Below are positions 15,964 through 25,382 of a DNA stretch of 64,000 nucleotides, one piece after another. Within the stretch, counting starts at the first letter, position 1, and the number at the start of each line of letters is the position of its first letter. The DNA lies in contig JAHEND010000007.1 in the NCBI GenBank assembly GCA_024643325.1, positions 1 to 64,000 of the forward strand. Reading direction: 5' to 3'. The translations under genes and the position numbers were made by a program. This stretch comes from Sediminicola sp. (GTDB lineage: Bacteria > Bacteroidota > Bacteroidia > Flavobacteriales > Flavobacteriaceae). The notes under the pieces are model-generated. The model had not been told where the DNA came from and searched no databases. It saw only the letters and a program-made list of their open reading frames with translations.

Positions 15964-17739
15964 CTATTCCGGAACAGCTACTTGTAAAAACTGGGCTTCG
16001 TAAAGGTTTTTATAATACCCTCCTTTTTTGAGTAATGCCTCATGCATGCCTTGCTCCACAATCTTTCCTGCCTCCATGACAAGAATGTTTGACGCTTGTT
16101 TAATTGTGGCCAATCTGTGTGCAATCACAATGGAAGTCCTGCCTTTAGTAATGGTGTCTGTAGCTTTTTGAATGAGTTGCTCTGAGGCACTGTCTATAGA
16201 AGAAGTAGCCTCATCCAATATCAAAATTGATGGTTTTGTCACATATGCCCTAAGAAAAGCAATTAATTGCCTCTGACCACTTGACAACATGCCCCCACGC
16301 TCCTTTACATTAAACTGATACCCTCCTGGCAAGCTGGTAATAAAATCGTGAACTCCAATTTCTTTGGCAGCAGCTTCTATTTCGGAAATACTAATTTCAG
16401 GATTTCCTAATGAAATATTATTTTCAATAGTGTCCGCAAAGAGAAAAACATCCTGTAAGACTACGGCTATATGACTTCTAAGTCCAGCTAATGACAAGTC
16501 ACTAATACAATGACTGTCAATTGAAATACGACCAGATTGAATATCGTAAAAACGGTTAAGTAAATTAATGATGGTAGACTTACCAGCTCCAGTTGCCCCT
16601 ACTATAGCGAGGGTTTCTCCTTTAGATACTTTAAATGAAATTTCTTTGAGTACAGGTTCATCTGGTAGGTAACCAAAAACTACTTTTTCAAAGCTAATAT
16701 TTCCTTCTATTTGAGATAAATCAGTATGACCCCCTGTTTCTGTTTGGTCTTGGGTATCTAAAATTTTAAAAACCCTCGCAGCAGCCACCATACCCATTTG
16801 CAAAGTATTGAACTTGTCTGCTATTTGTCTGAGCGGTCTGAAAAGCATCTCTGAGAGTAAAATAAAGGTAAATATGGTACCGTATTCATTAGCGCTAATA
16901 CCAGAAATATTTTGAAGCCCACCATACCAAACAATCATTCCTATAGTAATGGAAGAAACAATATCTGCTACTGGAAAAAAAACAGAGTTATACCACACGG
17001 TTTTTAACCAAGCTTTAGTGTGTTTCTCGTTAATTTCCTCAAATGCTTTTTTTTCTGCAGCTGCCCTATTAAAGAGCTGAACTACTTTCATGCCTGAAAT
17101 ACGTTCTTGAACAAATGAATTTAGTTGCGCCACCTGAGCCCTTACTTCGGTAAAAGCACCTTTCATGGCTCTTTGAAACAATCTTGTGGCGTATAAAATA
17201 ATGGGCAGAACAGCAAAAACAATTAGAGATAGCCTCCAATTCAAATAGAGCATGACTCCACCAACCACAAACATTTTAAGTAAATCTGACACTATAACAA
17301 AAAAGCCTTGTGAAAATATCTCCCCTATTCGTTGCATATCTGCCACAGCTCTAGTGACCAATATACCAATGGAAGATTTGTCAAAATAAGCCATTTTAAA
17401 ATGGGTCATATGACGAAAGAGCTTGACCCTTACATCTCTGATTACAGACTCTCCCAACCAATTGGCAAAATAATTAAAAGTAAGTTGGCTGGTTACCTCC
17501 CCAATTAGGACGGCTAGTAAGATAAGGGTTAGATTTAGGAGCTTTTGGGCATCGGCCATTTTAATGGCCTCATCTACCAAAACCCCTACCAAAACTGGTC
17601 TTAACACTGCAAATGCAGAAAGTATTATTGCTGTAAAAGCTACTCCATAAAAGGTAAATGCATAGGGATTGGTATAATGCAACAATCGCTTAAACAGTTT
17701 TTTGTCGAATGCTTTCCCGCTTTCTTTAAGATCAGACAT
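15964..17739 (-). CDS. ABC exporter, fused permease and ATPase (MsbA-like)
   Basis: 591 residues. The N-terminal transmembrane domain (about 1-320, six helices) is followed by an ATPase domain with Walker A GATGAGKST, Q-loop VVLQDVFLFADT, signature LSSGQRQ, Walker B ILILDEATSSID and H-loop IAHRLATI. It is a homodimer-type exporter for lipid or a hydrophobic compound; the family cannot be narrowed from sequence alone. Its start overlaps the end of truA by 8 bases, so it is translationally coupled to a tRNA-modification gene. Confidence 0.93.
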   Translation of the reverse strand: MSDLKESGKAFDKKLFKRLLHYTNPYAFTFYGVAFTAIILSAFAVLRPVLVGVLVDEAIKMADAQKLLNLTLILLAVLIGEVTSQLTFNYFANWLGESVIRDVRVKLFRHMTHFKMAYFDKSSIGILVTRAVADMQRIGEIFSQGFFVIVSDLLKMFVVGGVMLYLNWRLSLIVFAVLPIILYATRLFQRAMKGAFTEVRAQVAQLNSFVQERISGMKVVQLFNRAAAEKKAFEEINEKHTKAWLKTVWYNSVFFPVADIVSSITIGMIVWYGGLQNISGISANEYGTIFTFILLSEMLFRPLRQIADKFNTLQMGMVAAARVFKILDTQDQTETGGHTDLSQIEGNISFEKVVFGYLPDEPVLKEISFKVSKGETLAIVGATGAGKSTIINLLNRFYDIQSGRISIDSHCISDLSLAGLRSHIAVVLQDVFLFADTIENNISLGNPEISISEIEAAAKEIGVHDFITSLPGGYQFNVKERGGMLSSGQRQLIAFLRAYVTKPSILILDEATSSIDSASEQLIQKATDTITKGRTSIVIAHRLATIKQASNILVMEAGKIVEQGMHEALLKKGGYYKNLYEAQFLQVAVPE

Positions 17740-18475
17740 AAATGTTTTCTGGATAATTTATCTGGGTTAAATATAAGCCTTTCGCTGGAACAGAAGGTCC
17801 TGCTTTACTCCTTGACTTGGAGGCTAAAAGCTCTGGAATATCTGTCACTGGGCGCTTGCCTGTACCTATTTCTAAAAGAGTCCCCACAACTGCTCGAACC
17901 ATATTTCGCAAAAATCTGTTGGCGGTAATGGTGAAAACCAATTGATCTTTTGTGGTTACCCACTTTGCGTGGGTAATGTCGCATATATAGGTATGTACAT
18001 CTGAATTGGACTTTGAAAAGCACTCAAAATCTTTCTCACCCAATAGCATCTGAGCTGCGGTATTCATTGCATGAATATCTAACGGCTGAAAAACATAATG
18101 GGCCCCATGATGCTGAAAAGGATCCTTACGATTTACAACTATATACTCATAAGTCCTACTGGTTGCCGTGAAACGGGCATGGGTGTCTTGGGTAACGGCT
18201 ACTATTTGATCTATTGATATATCCTCTGGAAGAAAGGCGTTCAGCCTGTCTGTAATAATTAGTGGTTCAAAATCTATTTCAGTGTCAAAGTGAGCGACCA
18301 TTTTTTTGGCATGTACACCAGCATCTGTTCTCCCTGCACCCATTAATTCTACAGGTGTAGCTAATAACATTGAAAGTGAATGTTCCAATTTTTCTTGCAC
18401 ACTGGAGGCATTCGGTTGCTTTTGCCAGCCGTGATAGTGTGTTCCTAGATATGAAAAGTGTACAAAATATCTCAA
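17732..18475 (-). CDS. truA: tRNA pseudouridine(38-40) synthase TruA
   Basis: 247 residues. It converts U38-U40 in the anticodon arm of tRNAs to pseudouridine. Motifs: YLGTHYHGWQKQPN at the N-terminus, the catalytic Asp in GAGRTDAGVHA, FTATSRTYEYIV, and NRFLRNMVRAVVGTLLEIG at the C-terminus. The start is a TTG (18475); no in-frame ATG matches the family N-terminus. A consensus -7 element lies 22 bases upstream. Confidence 0.95.
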   Translation of the reverse strand: MRYFVHFSYLGTHYHGWQKQPNASSVQEKLEHSLSMLLATPVELMGAGRTDAGVHAKKMVAHFDTEIDFEPLIITDRLNAFLPEDISIDQIVAVTQDTHARFTATSRTYEYIVVNRKDPFQHHGAHYVFQPLDIHAMNTAAQMLLGEKDFECFSKSNSDVHTYICDITHAKWVTTKDQLVFTITANRFLRNMVRAVVGTLLEIGTGKRPVTDIPELLASKSRSKAGPSVPAKGLYLTQINYPENIYV

Positions 18476-18497
18476 TGCAATCTCTTACTTTTGTGTG

Positions 18498-18505
18498 CAA
18501 AGATA
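18498..18505 (-). promoter_or_regulatory. Predicted -7 element of truA
   Basis: On the minus strand TATCTTTG matches TAnnTTTG and ends 22 bases before the TTG start of truA, which supports the non-ATG start. No convincing -33 element was found. Confidence 0.55.
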
Positions 18506-18532
18506 CCGTATAGCCAATTGAATTTACTTTAA

Positions 18533-19039
18533 ATGAAAAAAATTTTACTGCTTTCAGATACCCACTCCCATATAGACGAGAGAATATTACATTTTGTATC
18601 TGAGGCAGACGAGGTATGGCACGCTGGGGACATAGGAGACTTAGCGGTAACAGACGCTATAAGTGCTTTAAAACCCCTCAGGGCAGTTTATGGAAATATA
18701 GACGATCATAAAGCCAGAAGTAGCTTTCCGCTAGATTTAAAATTTGATTGTGAGGGTATGAAAGTTTGGATCACTCATATTGGTGGTTACCCGGGTAAAT
18801 ACAATCAACGCATCAGGACGGAAATAAAGCAAAATCCTCCTCAAATTTTTGTTGCTGGCCACTCTCATATCTTGAAAGTACAGTGGGATAAATCCATTCA
18901 ATGTATGCATCTCAATCCAGGAGCTTGCGGCATTTCTGGTTTTCACCAAATGAGAACCATGCTGCGATTTTCTATAGATAAAGGTACTTTAAAAGATTTG
19001 GAAGTCATTGAATTGGGCTTGAGGGGAAAGAAGCCATAA
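18533..19039 (+). CDS. YfcE/MJ0936-type metallophosphodiesterase
   Basis: 168 residues of the calcineurin-like phosphoesterase fold. Metal-binding motifs: LLSDTHSHID (D, H), VWHAGDIGD (D), VYGNIDDH (N, D), ITHIGGYPG (H) and VAGHSHI (H..H), followed by LNPGACG. YfcE-type enzymes hydrolyse phosphodiesters with Mn2+; the natural substrate is uncertain. The gene is divergent from truA and ends at a strong terminator. Confidence 0.92.
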   Translation: MKKILLLSDTHSHIDERILHFVSEADEVWHAGDIGDLAVTDAISALKPLRAVYGNIDDHKARSSFPLDLKFDCEGMKVWITHIGGYPGKYNQRIRTEIKQNPPQIFVAGHSHILKVQWDKSIQCMHLNPGACGISGFHQMRTMLRFSIDKGTLKDLEVIELGLRGKKP

Positions 19040-19041
19040 AA

Positions 19042-19066
19042 AAACCCGGGTAACAAGCCCGGGTTT
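19042..19066. terminator. Bidirectional terminator
   Basis: The stem AAACCCGGG / CCCGGGTTT has a 7-base loop TAACAAG and lies between the convergent phosphodiesterase (+) and DUF4293 (-) genes. A run of A's precedes it and T's follow, so it can act on both strands. Confidence 0.88.
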
Positions 19067-19095
19067 TACGCACTAATACTACTAAGATGTTAGGT

Positions 19096-19506
19096 TTAAC
19101 GTAAACGATCGACAGATTTTACGAGATCTTCGTCCTTTTTAATGGCTTTATTGGCCACAGATAAAAAAACGATAGAAATAATAGGAACAAACATCCCAAT
19201 ACCCTTCTCAGAAAGAACACTTTCTCCAGATAAATTTAGCCATCGGTAAACGAAAAATCCTAGTAAAAAAAAGTTTAATATGATGTTTAATCGGTTCATT
19301 ACAAACTGATTAATTCTCTTTTTATAGGAAAAAACACTTATGAAAGTGAGTGTTGCAAATATAATGAACGTGCCTTTATTTAAAGCGTTTGCTAAGGTAA
19401 AGATAGTATTTTCCTCCACTTCAGCAACGATATTAACGAAAAAAATAGCGCATAAATTTACTGCTGCTACAATTAATAAATAAAGTGATTGTATTCTTTG
19501 TATCAT
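19096..19506 (-). CDS. DUF4293 family membrane protein
   Basis: 136 residues with four predicted membrane helices. The N-terminus MIQRIQSLYLLIVAAVN and the C-terminal KAIKKDEDLVKSVDRLR are typical of DUF4293, a small Bacteroidetes-specific family usually encoded beside rho. Its function is unknown. It is divergent from rho across a 200-base gap and has a consensus -7 element 24 bases upstream of the ATG. Confidence 0.9.
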   Translation of the reverse strand: MIQRIQSLYLLIVAAVNLCAIFFVNIVAEVEENTIFTLANALNKGTFIIFATLTFISVFSYKKRINQFVMNRLNIILNFFLLGFFVYRWLNLSGESVLSEKGIGMFVPIISIVFLSVANKAIKKDEDLVKSVDRLR

Positions 19507-19530
19507 AGGTGTTGGTTTCTTCTACTGGCA

Positions 19531-19538
19531 CAAAAATA
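19531..19538 (-). promoter_or_regulatory. Predicted -7 element of the DUF4293 gene
   Basis: On the minus strand TATTTTTG matches TAnnTTTG, ending 24 bases before the ATG at 19506. The rest of the 19507-19706 gap is AT-rich. It holds a small GGGAA/TTCCC hairpin near 19629-19645 in the probable rho leader, and no ORF was seen. Confidence 0.5.
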
Positions 19539-19706
19539 ACGGTCTTTTTCAAGATTTAAAGAGAATATTAATTTTTATTTGTATTATTGTATGGTGATTC
19601 TGTAATAGAGGAAATCACACTTACCCAAGGGAAGTTCTTTTTCCCATTTTCAAGTTATTTACAACAAATTACTTATCTCAAGTATCCACCTATTTTATAT
19701 CATTGA

Positions 19707-21506
19707 ATGTTTGAAATTTCGAAACTAAAAACCATGAAGCTTCCAGAGCTTCAGGAAATTGCAAAAGGATTAAAGGTTCCTAAGTTTAAAACTTTAAAAA
19801 AATTAGATTTAGTCTATCAGATTTTAGATCTTCAGGCTACAAATCCCAAGGCTGTTGTTGCTGCTGCAACACCAGTTTTAGAGGGAAAAACAGAAGCAGT
19901 TAGCACTAAAAAAACCTCTGAAGAAACGAATGAAATTACTGAGGCAATTACTAAAGATGTTCCTTTAAAAGCAGCGGAAGTTAGAAGAAAACCTAATCCA
20001 AGACCCAGAAAACCTAGAGAAGGAGACAGCCCATCTACTAGAAATGAAGCGGACGCTCCTTCTGCCAATAACACGGAAACTCCCACTAGAAAAACAGCGT
20101 CTCCCATTAGGCCGGAAAGAACAAAACCAGAGACCACTCCAAACAAAAAGGAGCTAGAAGGAGAAGAACAAAATAACGGGAGGGTACAAAACAACCGTCC
20201 TAATAGAAGGCCTGAAAATAAGCAAAACAATAGAGACACAAGGTCTGCTGAAAAATCTTCGGAGCAAAGGAACCATCCACAGCACGCCCCCAAGCAACAA
20301 AACAGGAAAAATCCGAATCAAAACCGTCCAGAGAAAAACTTTAATTACGACAAAGAATTAAAGAATAGGTACAAAGATCCCGACTACGAATTTGACAGTA
20401 TTATTGCCTCTGAAGGGGTGTTAGATATTATGCAAGATGGTTATGGTTTCTTGAGATCTTCGGACTATAACTACCTATCTTCTCCAGATGATATATACGT
20501 GTCTCAATCTCAAATAAGACTTTTCGGTTTAAAGCCAGGAGATACTGTATTGGGAGAAGTAAGACCGCCTAAAGAAGGAGAAAAGTATTTCCCCCTTATT
20601 AAAGTAAATAAAATTAATGGTCAAGACCCACAAGTAGTTAGGGATCGTGTGGCTTTTGAACACTTAACACCTTTATTTCCAGAAGAAAAATTTAAACTAT
20701 CTGAAAGACAGAGCAATATATCTAACCGAATTATTGATTTATTTTGCCCCATTGGTAAAGGTCAAAGAGGAATGATTGTGGCCCAGCCTAAAACAGGTAA
20801 GACCATGCTTCTTAAAGACATTGCTAACGGAATTGCAGCCAATCATCCTGAAGTGTATCAACTTATTCTTCTGATTGACGAACGTCCAGAAGAGGTGACG
20901 GACATGCAGCGAAATGTAAAAGGAGAGGTCATTGCCTCTACTTTTGACAAGGAGGCTACAGAACATGTAAGAGTGGCTAATATTGTATTGGAAAAAGCCA
21001 AGAGATTGGTAGAATGTGGTCATGATGTCGTGATTCTTTTAGATTCTATTACCCGATTGGCTAGAGCCTACAACACTGTTCAACCTGCCTCTGGTAAGGT
21101 GCTGAGTGGAGGGGTAGACGCCAACGCATTACACAAGCCAAAAAGATTCTTTGGTGCTGCTAGAAACATAGAAAATGGCGGTTCTTTAACTATTATAGCC
21201 ACTGCACTTACAGAAACGGGTTCGAAGATGGACGAGGTGATTTTTGAAGAATTCAAAGGAACTGGTAATATGGAACTTCAATTAGATAGAAAAATATCTA
21301 ATAGAAGAATTTTCCCTGCCATTGATCTAACCTCTTCTAGTACCCGTAGAGACGATCTTTTATTAGACGAGCAAACCGTGCAACGCATGTGGATTATGCG
21401 TAAATATCTTGCAGATATGAACCCTGTAGAAGCCATGGAGTTTATTGAACAACGCTTTAAGCAAACGAAAAACAATGAGGAATTCTTATTGACTATGAAT
21501 CAGTAA
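19707..21506 (+). CDS. rho: Transcription termination factor Rho, Bacteroidetes-type with long insert
   Basis: 599 residues, about 180 more than E. coli Rho. The SAP-like Rho_N domain (about 5-45) is followed by a disordered R/N/P/K-rich insert (about 60-215), the RNA-binding OB domain (about 230-305; [19 protein letters not shown]) and the RecA-like ATPase with P-loop [10 protein letters not shown] (about 359-368), [15 protein letters not shown] and [13 protein letters not shown]. Low-complexity inserts in Rho can promote RNA binding or phase separation in other Bacteroidetes. The gene ends at a strong terminator. Confidence 0.97.
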   Translation: MFEISKLKTMKLPELQEIAKGLKVPKFKTLKKLDLVYQILDLQATNPKAVVAAATPVLEGKTEAVSTKKTSEETNEITEAITKDVPLKAAEVRRKPNPRPRKPREGDSPSTRNEADAPSANNTETPTRKTASPIRPERTKPETTPNKKELEGEEQNNGRVQNNRPNRRPENKQNNRDTRSAEKSSEQRNHPQHAPKQQNRKNPNQNRPEKNFNYDKELKNRYKDPDYEFDSIIASEGVLDIMQDGYGFLRSSDYNYLSSPDDIYVSQSQIRLFGLKPGDTVLGEVRPPKEGEKYFPLIKVNKINGQDPQVVRDRVAFEHLTPLFPEEKFKLSERQSNISNRIIDLFCPIGKGQRGMIVAQPKTGKTMLLKDIANGIAANHPEVYQLILLIDERPEEVTDMQRNVKGEVIASTFDKEATEHVRVANIVLEKAKRLVECGHDVVILLDSITRLARAYNTVQPASGKVLSGGVDANALHKPKRFFGAARNIENGGSLTIIATALTETGSKMDEVIFEEFKGTGNMELQLDRKISNRRIFPAIDLTSSSTRRDDLLLDEQTVQRMWIMRKYLADMNPVEAMEFIEQRFKQTKNNEEFLLTMNQ

Positions 21507-21530
21507 TTACTCCTCATAATTGTATTATAA

Positions 21531-21560
21531 CGCCGCGGATTTCTCCGCGGCGTTTTTTTT
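21531..21560 (+). terminator. Rho-gene terminator
   Basis: The stem CGCCGCGG / CCGCGGCG with loop ATTTCT is followed by eight T's, a textbook intrinsic terminator 24 bases after the rho stop. Its GC-only stem stands out in this AT-rich window. Confidence 0.95.
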
Positions 21561-21606
21561 GTGGCATTAGCCACTACTCATTGCTGTTAATTAGGGCACA
21601 AAAAAA

Positions 21607-21634
21607 GCCTGTGGTATTGAAAAATACCACAGGC
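21607..21634 (-). terminator. rpsT terminator (minus strand)
   Basis: A perfect 12-bp stem, GCCTGTGGTATT on the plus strand with a 4-base loop, is followed on the minus strand by a run of seven T's. It lies 30 bases beyond the rpsT stop and ends the proS-tRNA-rpsT transcript. Confidence 0.93.
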
Positions 21635-21664
21635 GTATGAGATAAAACGAGTAAAGATCCCTAC

Positions 21665-21916
21665 TTAAAGAGTCGCTACTTGTTTGGTTAATTTACTCTT
21701 CAAGTTAGAAGCTTTGTTAGAGTGAATGATGTTGCGTTTTGCCAACTTATCAATCATAGAGATCACAGATGGAAGCATCTCTAAAGCTGCTTTCTTATCT
21801 TCTTCTAAACGTAATTTTTTAAGGGCATTACGCATGGTCTTGTGCTGGTACTTGTTACGTAAACGCACTGCCTCGTTTCTTCTAATTCTCTTTAATGCAG
21901 ACTTGTGATTAGCCAT
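21665..21916 (-). CDS. rpsT: 30S ribosomal protein S20
   Basis: 83 residues, the usual S20 length. The N-terminus [21 protein letters not shown] and the [19 protein letters not shown] segment are diagnostic. S20 binds 16S rRNA directly as a primary assembly protein. The gene follows two tRNA-Glu genes on the same strand (43-base gap) and may be co-transcribed with them. A strong terminator follows. Confidence 0.97.
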   Translation of the reverse strand: MANHKSALKRIRRNEAVRLRNKYQHKTMRNALKKLRLEEDKKAALEMLPSVISMIDKLAKRNIIHSNKASNLKSKLTKQVATL

Positions 21917-21959
21917 AGTTTTAATTTGTAATTGTTATGAATGTTACCATTCGCTTTTG

Positions 21960-22031
21960 TAGTCCGTAGGGGAATCGAACCCCTGTTACCAGGATGAAAA
22001 CCTGGCGTCCTAACCCCTAGACGAACGGACC
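21960..22031 (-). tRNA. tRNA-Glu (UUC), downstream copy
   Basis: 72 bases forming a full cloverleaf. The acceptor stem pairs GGTCCGT with ACGGACT (G1 with U72 a wobble), the discriminator base is A, and the T-arm is CAGGGGTTCGATTCCCCTA. The anticodon arm CCAGG-TTTTCAT-CCTGG puts UUC at positions 34-36. CCA is not encoded. It is identical to the copy at 22064-22135. Confidence 0.97.
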
Positions 22032-22036
22032 GTTTT

Positions 22037-22050
22037 GCAGCATATGCTGC
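22037..22050. repeat. Perfect 14-bp palindrome between the two tRNA-Glu genes
   Basis: GCAGCATATGCTGC occupies nearly half of the 32-base tRNA spacer. In RNA it can fold as GCAGC-ATAT-GCTGC, a possible processing hairpin between the tandem tRNAs. Confidence 0.6.
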
Positions 22051-22063
22051 GGGATAAATTTTG

Positions 22064-22135
22064 TAGTCCGTAGGGGAATCGAACCCCTGTTACCAGGATG
22101 AAAACCTGGCGTCCTAACCCCTAGACGAACGGACC
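22064..22135 (-). tRNA. tRNA-Glu (UUC), upstream copy
   Basis: The sequence and fold are identical to the copy at 21960-22031, including anticodon UUC and no encoded CCA. Its 5' end is 24 bases downstream of a consensus promoter. The perfect identity points to a recent tandem duplication or gene conversion. Confidence 0.97.
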
Positions 22136-22158
22136 ATTACTTTACGCAATTGCGGATG

Positions 22159-22188
22159 CAAAAATACAACTATTTTTCACTATTGCAA
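22159..22188 (-). promoter_or_regulatory. Promoter of the tRNA-Glu/rpsT unit
   Basis: On the minus strand TTG (22186-22188), a 19-base spacer and TATTTTTG (22159-22166) give a near-ideal Bacteroidetes promoter (-33 TTG, -7 TAnnTTTG). Transcription would begin around 22150, shortly before the first tRNA at 22135. This is one of the two best promoters in the window. Confidence 0.8.
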
Positions 22189-22213
22189 GAGCCAACTACA
22201 ATTTTTTCTTTTT

Positions 22214-23689
22214 TTAATAGGCCTTAGCAAATAAGACCCTTTTAGAAGAGGGCTTACCCGTAAGAATACAAAGCCCTTGCTCCTCTTTTGCATCTATAGG
22301 AATACACCTAATTGAAGCCTTAGTGTCCTCTTTTATCTTTGCTTCCGTCGCTATAGTTCCATCCCAATGTGCAGAGACAAAACCACCCTTTTCTTCAAGT
22401 ACCTTTTTAAAAACTTCATAAGTGTCTACAGGAGTAATATGAGTGTCTCTAAATTCAAGGGCACGTTGGTATAGATTATCTTGAATAACGGCTAACAATT
22501 GCTCTATATGGTTTACAACCTGGTCAGAAGCGACGGTTTCTTTTGTAAGGGTGTCTCTTCTTGCAACTTCAAAAGTGTTGTTGTCTAAATCTCTTTGTCC
22601 AATGGCCAAGCGAACAGGAACTCCCTTGAGTTCATATTCGTTAAATTTAAATCCTGGTTTATGGGTGTCTCTTTGATCAAATTTTACAGAAATTCCCTTA
22701 GACTTGAGTTCTTTTACCAATGGCGCTACTTTTTCAGCAATAGCGTCTAATTGTTCTATACCTTTATAAATGGGTACAATAACTACTTGTATGGGGGCTA
22801 ATTTTGGGGGCAGGACCAATCCGTTGTCGTCTGAGTGGGTCATAATAAGTGCACCCATTAGTCGGGTAGACACTCCCCATGAAGTGGCCCACACATACTC
22901 TTGTTTTCCTTCTTTACTTGCGTAGGTTACATCAAAAGCCTTGGCAAAGTTTTGTCCCAGAAAGTGTGACGTACCTGCCTGTAATGCTTTTCCGTCTTGC
23001 ATCATGGCTTCTATACAATAGGTCTCTAAGGCGCCTGCAAAACGCTCAGACTCTGTTTTTAGCCCTTTAATCACAGGAACCGCCATAAATTCCTGTGCAA
23101 ATGTAGCATATACCTCCATCATTTGCTCAGCCTCTGCTATAGCCTCTTCTTTGGTAGCATGAGCGGTATGCCCTTCTTGCCATAAGAACTCTGCCGTTCT
23201 TAAAAACAGACGTGTTCTCATTTCCCAACGAACTACATTAGCCCATTGATTTATAAGCAATGGAAGGTCTCTATAGGACTGAATCCATTTTCTATAGGTG
23301 TCCCAAATAATAGTTTCTGAAGTAGGCCTAACAATAAGCTCCTCCTCCAACTTGGCGTCTGGATCTACGACTACCCCACTACCATCCTCAGCATTTTTAA
23401 GCCTGTAATGAGTCACTACGGCACATTCTTTAGCAAAACCATCTACATGACTGGCCTCCTTACTGAAATAAGACTTGGGAATGAACAAGGGAAAATAGGC
23501 ATTCTCATGACCTGTTTCCTTAAACATATGATCTAATGCTGCCTGCATTTTTTCCCAAATAGCATATCCGTATGGTTTTATAACCATACAACCTCTTACG
23601 CCAGAATTCTCTGCTAGGTCTGCTTTTCCAACTAATTCGTTATACCACTTAGAGTAGTCTTCGCTTCTTTTGGTTAAATTTTTACTCAT
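22214..23689 (-). CDS. proS: Prolyl-tRNA synthetase (archaeal/eukaryotic-type)
   Basis: 491 residues. The compact type without the bacterial editing insertion begins [16 protein letters not shown]. Class II motifs: [17 protein letters not shown] (motif 1 region), [44 protein letters not shown] (motif 2) and a C-terminal anticodon-binding domain ending in FAKAY. It charges tRNA-Pro. It is followed on the same strand by the tRNA-Glu pair, which has its own promoter. Confidence 0.96.
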   Translation of the reverse strand: MSKNLTKRSEDYSKWYNELVGKADLAENSGVRGCMVIKPYGYAIWEKMQAALDHMFKETGHENAYFPLFIPKSYFSKEASHVDGFAKECAVVTHYRLKNAEDGSGVVVDPDAKLEEELIVRPTSETIIWDTYRKWIQSYRDLPLLINQWANVVRWEMRTRLFLRTAEFLWQEGHTAHATKEEAIAEAEQMMEVYATFAQEFMAVPVIKGLKTESERFAGALETYCIEAMMQDGKALQAGTSHFLGQNFAKAFDVTYASKEGKQEYVWATSWGVSTRLMGALIMTHSDDNGLVLPPKLAPIQVVIVPIYKGIEQLDAIAEKVAPLVKELKSKGISVKFDQRDTHKPGFKFNEYELKGVPVRLAIGQRDLDNNTFEVARRDTLTKETVASDQVVNHIEQLLAVIQDNLYQRALEFRDTHITPVDTYEVFKKVLEEKGGFVSAHWDGTIATEAKIKEDTKASIRCIPIDAKEEQGLCILTGKPSSKRVLFAKAY

Positions 23690-23838
23690 AACTTAGAGTT
23701 TGGCACAAATCTTGTAATTTAGCCTATAGTTAGTATCTCATTCTCAGTACTACGCCTTTTTGGGGCCATTTTATTTGTCTAGCACTGTGGCACAAAACTA
23801 ACTATTTTTAAAGAGCATCACAATTAAATTATAGCCAT

Positions 23839-25371
23839 ATGAAAACACAAACACTTACTTCCAGTTTTAGATCTTTAGGATTACTAATAACAGCAAGCTT
23901 GTTTTTAACTTCATGTGGAAGTTTTACCCAGGCTTCATTTTACGCACAAGATGGGATTTATAGCAATTCCAATGGCGTAGTAAGAACCGTAGCTGCTTCT
24001 GAAACAGCAGTTCAGGTAGTGAACGACAACCCCAATGAATTTGGGTCTTACTTCTCAGATCGCGCCAATACTTATGCCTCTTTATTAGAAGAAAACAATT
24101 TTACTTCTGCAGACCAGTATAGCTCGTCAGTTCAGTACAATGATGACCAGTACGTAGACCAAAACGGTCAAACATACAGACCTCAAAACAATCAAGTTTC
24201 TTCGGGTCAAAATAATGCACAAGCCGGTTGGGGAAGTAGTCCATCTGTTGTAACTATTCAGGTCCACAACAACCCTTGGTTTGATCACTTTTATCCTGGG
24301 GATCCATTTTATAATAATTTTGGTATAGTTCCAATGGGCATGCAAGGGCTTTATTTCTCCTCTTTTGCCCAAATGAGTTCCATAAGATTCCGCCCTTGGA
24401 GAAATTGGAGATTTAACCAATGGGGATGGGGAAACAACGCCTGGGGAATGAACCCATGGGGATTTGATCAATGGGGTTGGGGCTTTAATAACTGGGGTGG
24501 AAACCCTTGGGGCTGGGGCTTTAATTATTGGAACAATATGGGCTGGAACAGTTGGAATAGATGGGGATGGAATAGCTGGGGCTTCCAAAATCCAGTGGCT
24601 TTTTACGGACCATACAATTATGCTAGAGTCAATAGGTTTGGAAGAAATAACCGATTTAATAGAAGTCCATATAGAACAAACGTTGCAGTAAATGCGACAA
24701 GAAGAGGAAAAAGTAACCAAACTCAAAGAAGAAATAGCAGCTATGCGCTTAGAAAAAATACATTAAGCGTGAGTGGGCTCAGGAATTACCTCAGAACCAG
24801 CGACAATACAAGGGTAGTGGACGCTTACAGAAACAACAACAGGGCTGTAGATGGAATAATAACTTCCAACAACACTCTAAGGTCTAACAACGGACTTAGA
24901 AACAATATTGGACAAACAACTTCTAACACAAGAACTGTGTCCTCTAATGGAAATACGAGAATGGTGTCCTCCAATAATTTGTCTAATAACCTGAGAAATC
25001 GGACTTACAATACTTCTAACGCAATAAGAAACAACAGTTTAGTTAGAACACCCCGTGCAACTAGAAGCACTTCTGTAAGAAGCAATCAGAGTCCAAACAC
25101 TCAATTGTACAGAAATTTAGCCCCTAGAACGAGTAATCTTAACAACAGCGCTAAAAGAAGTAGCGGTAGTAATAGTGTTAGAAATGTGAGTCCTATTAGA
25201 AGGAGCAGTAACATACAAAGCACTCCTGTTAACAGGTCCAGCATTCAACGCTCAAGCAACAACACTCCAGCTGTAAGATCCTCTAATAGCGTAAGAAGCA
25301 GTGGTAGTGTGCGGTCGAGTTCTTCAAGCAGGTCTTCTTCTAATAACAAATCTAGCGGAAGAAGAAATTAA
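23839..25371 (+). CDS. Low-complexity lipoprotein with W/G/N-rich core and R/S/N-rich tail
   Basis: 510 residues. The lipobox FLTSC sits after a hydrophobic N-terminus (LLITASLFL). The middle (about 187-250) is dominated by W-G/W-N repeats such as NQWGWGNNAWGMNPWGF. The tail (about 265-510) is almost only R, S, N and T, ending SSSSRSSSNNKSSGRRN. No enzyme motif is visible. It may be a structural cell-surface or envelope protein whose basic tail binds anionic polymer; this is a guess. The gene precedes an outer-membrane barrel gene by 11 bases, probably in one operon. The 149-base gap upstream (23690-23838) shows only a weak TATTTTTA at 23803. Confidence 0.75.
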   Translation: MKTQTLTSSFRSLGLLITASLFLTSCGSFTQASFYAQDGIYSNSNGVVRTVAASETAVQVVNDNPNEFGSYFSDRANTYASLLEENNFTSADQYSSSVQYNDDQYVDQNGQTYRPQNNQVSSGQNNAQAGWGSSPSVVTIQVHNNPWFDHFYPGDPFYNNFGIVPMGMQGLYFSSFAQMSSIRFRPWRNWRFNQWGWGNNAWGMNPWGFDQWGWGFNNWGGNPWGWGFNYWNNMGWNSWNRWGWNSWGFQNPVAFYGPYNYARVNRFGRNNRFNRSPYRTNVAVNATRRGKSNQTQRRNSSYALRKNTLSVSGLRNYLRTSDNTRVVDAYRNNNRAVDGIITSNNTLRSNNGLRNNIGQTTSNTRTVSSNGNTRMVSSNNLSNNLRNRTYNTSNAIRNNSLVRTPRATRSTSVRSNQSPNTQLYRNLAPRTSNLNNSAKRSSGSNSVRNVSPIRRSSNIQSTPVNRSSIQRSSNNTPAVRSSNSVRSSGSVRSSSSSRSSSNNKSSGRRN

Positions 25372-25382
25372 TTAGCAATTCA

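Noticed and set aside
19832-20293. 153-residue minus-strand ORF opposite rho
   Set aside because: It mirrors the low-complexity insert of rho. Its S/L/V/F-rich composition is the complement of R/N/K/P codons, and no start signal is evident.
24127-24726. 199-residue minus-strand ORF opposite the W/N-rich lipoprotein
   Set aside because: Its repetitive P/S/V/I composition is the antisense of W/G/N codons, so it is a shadow.
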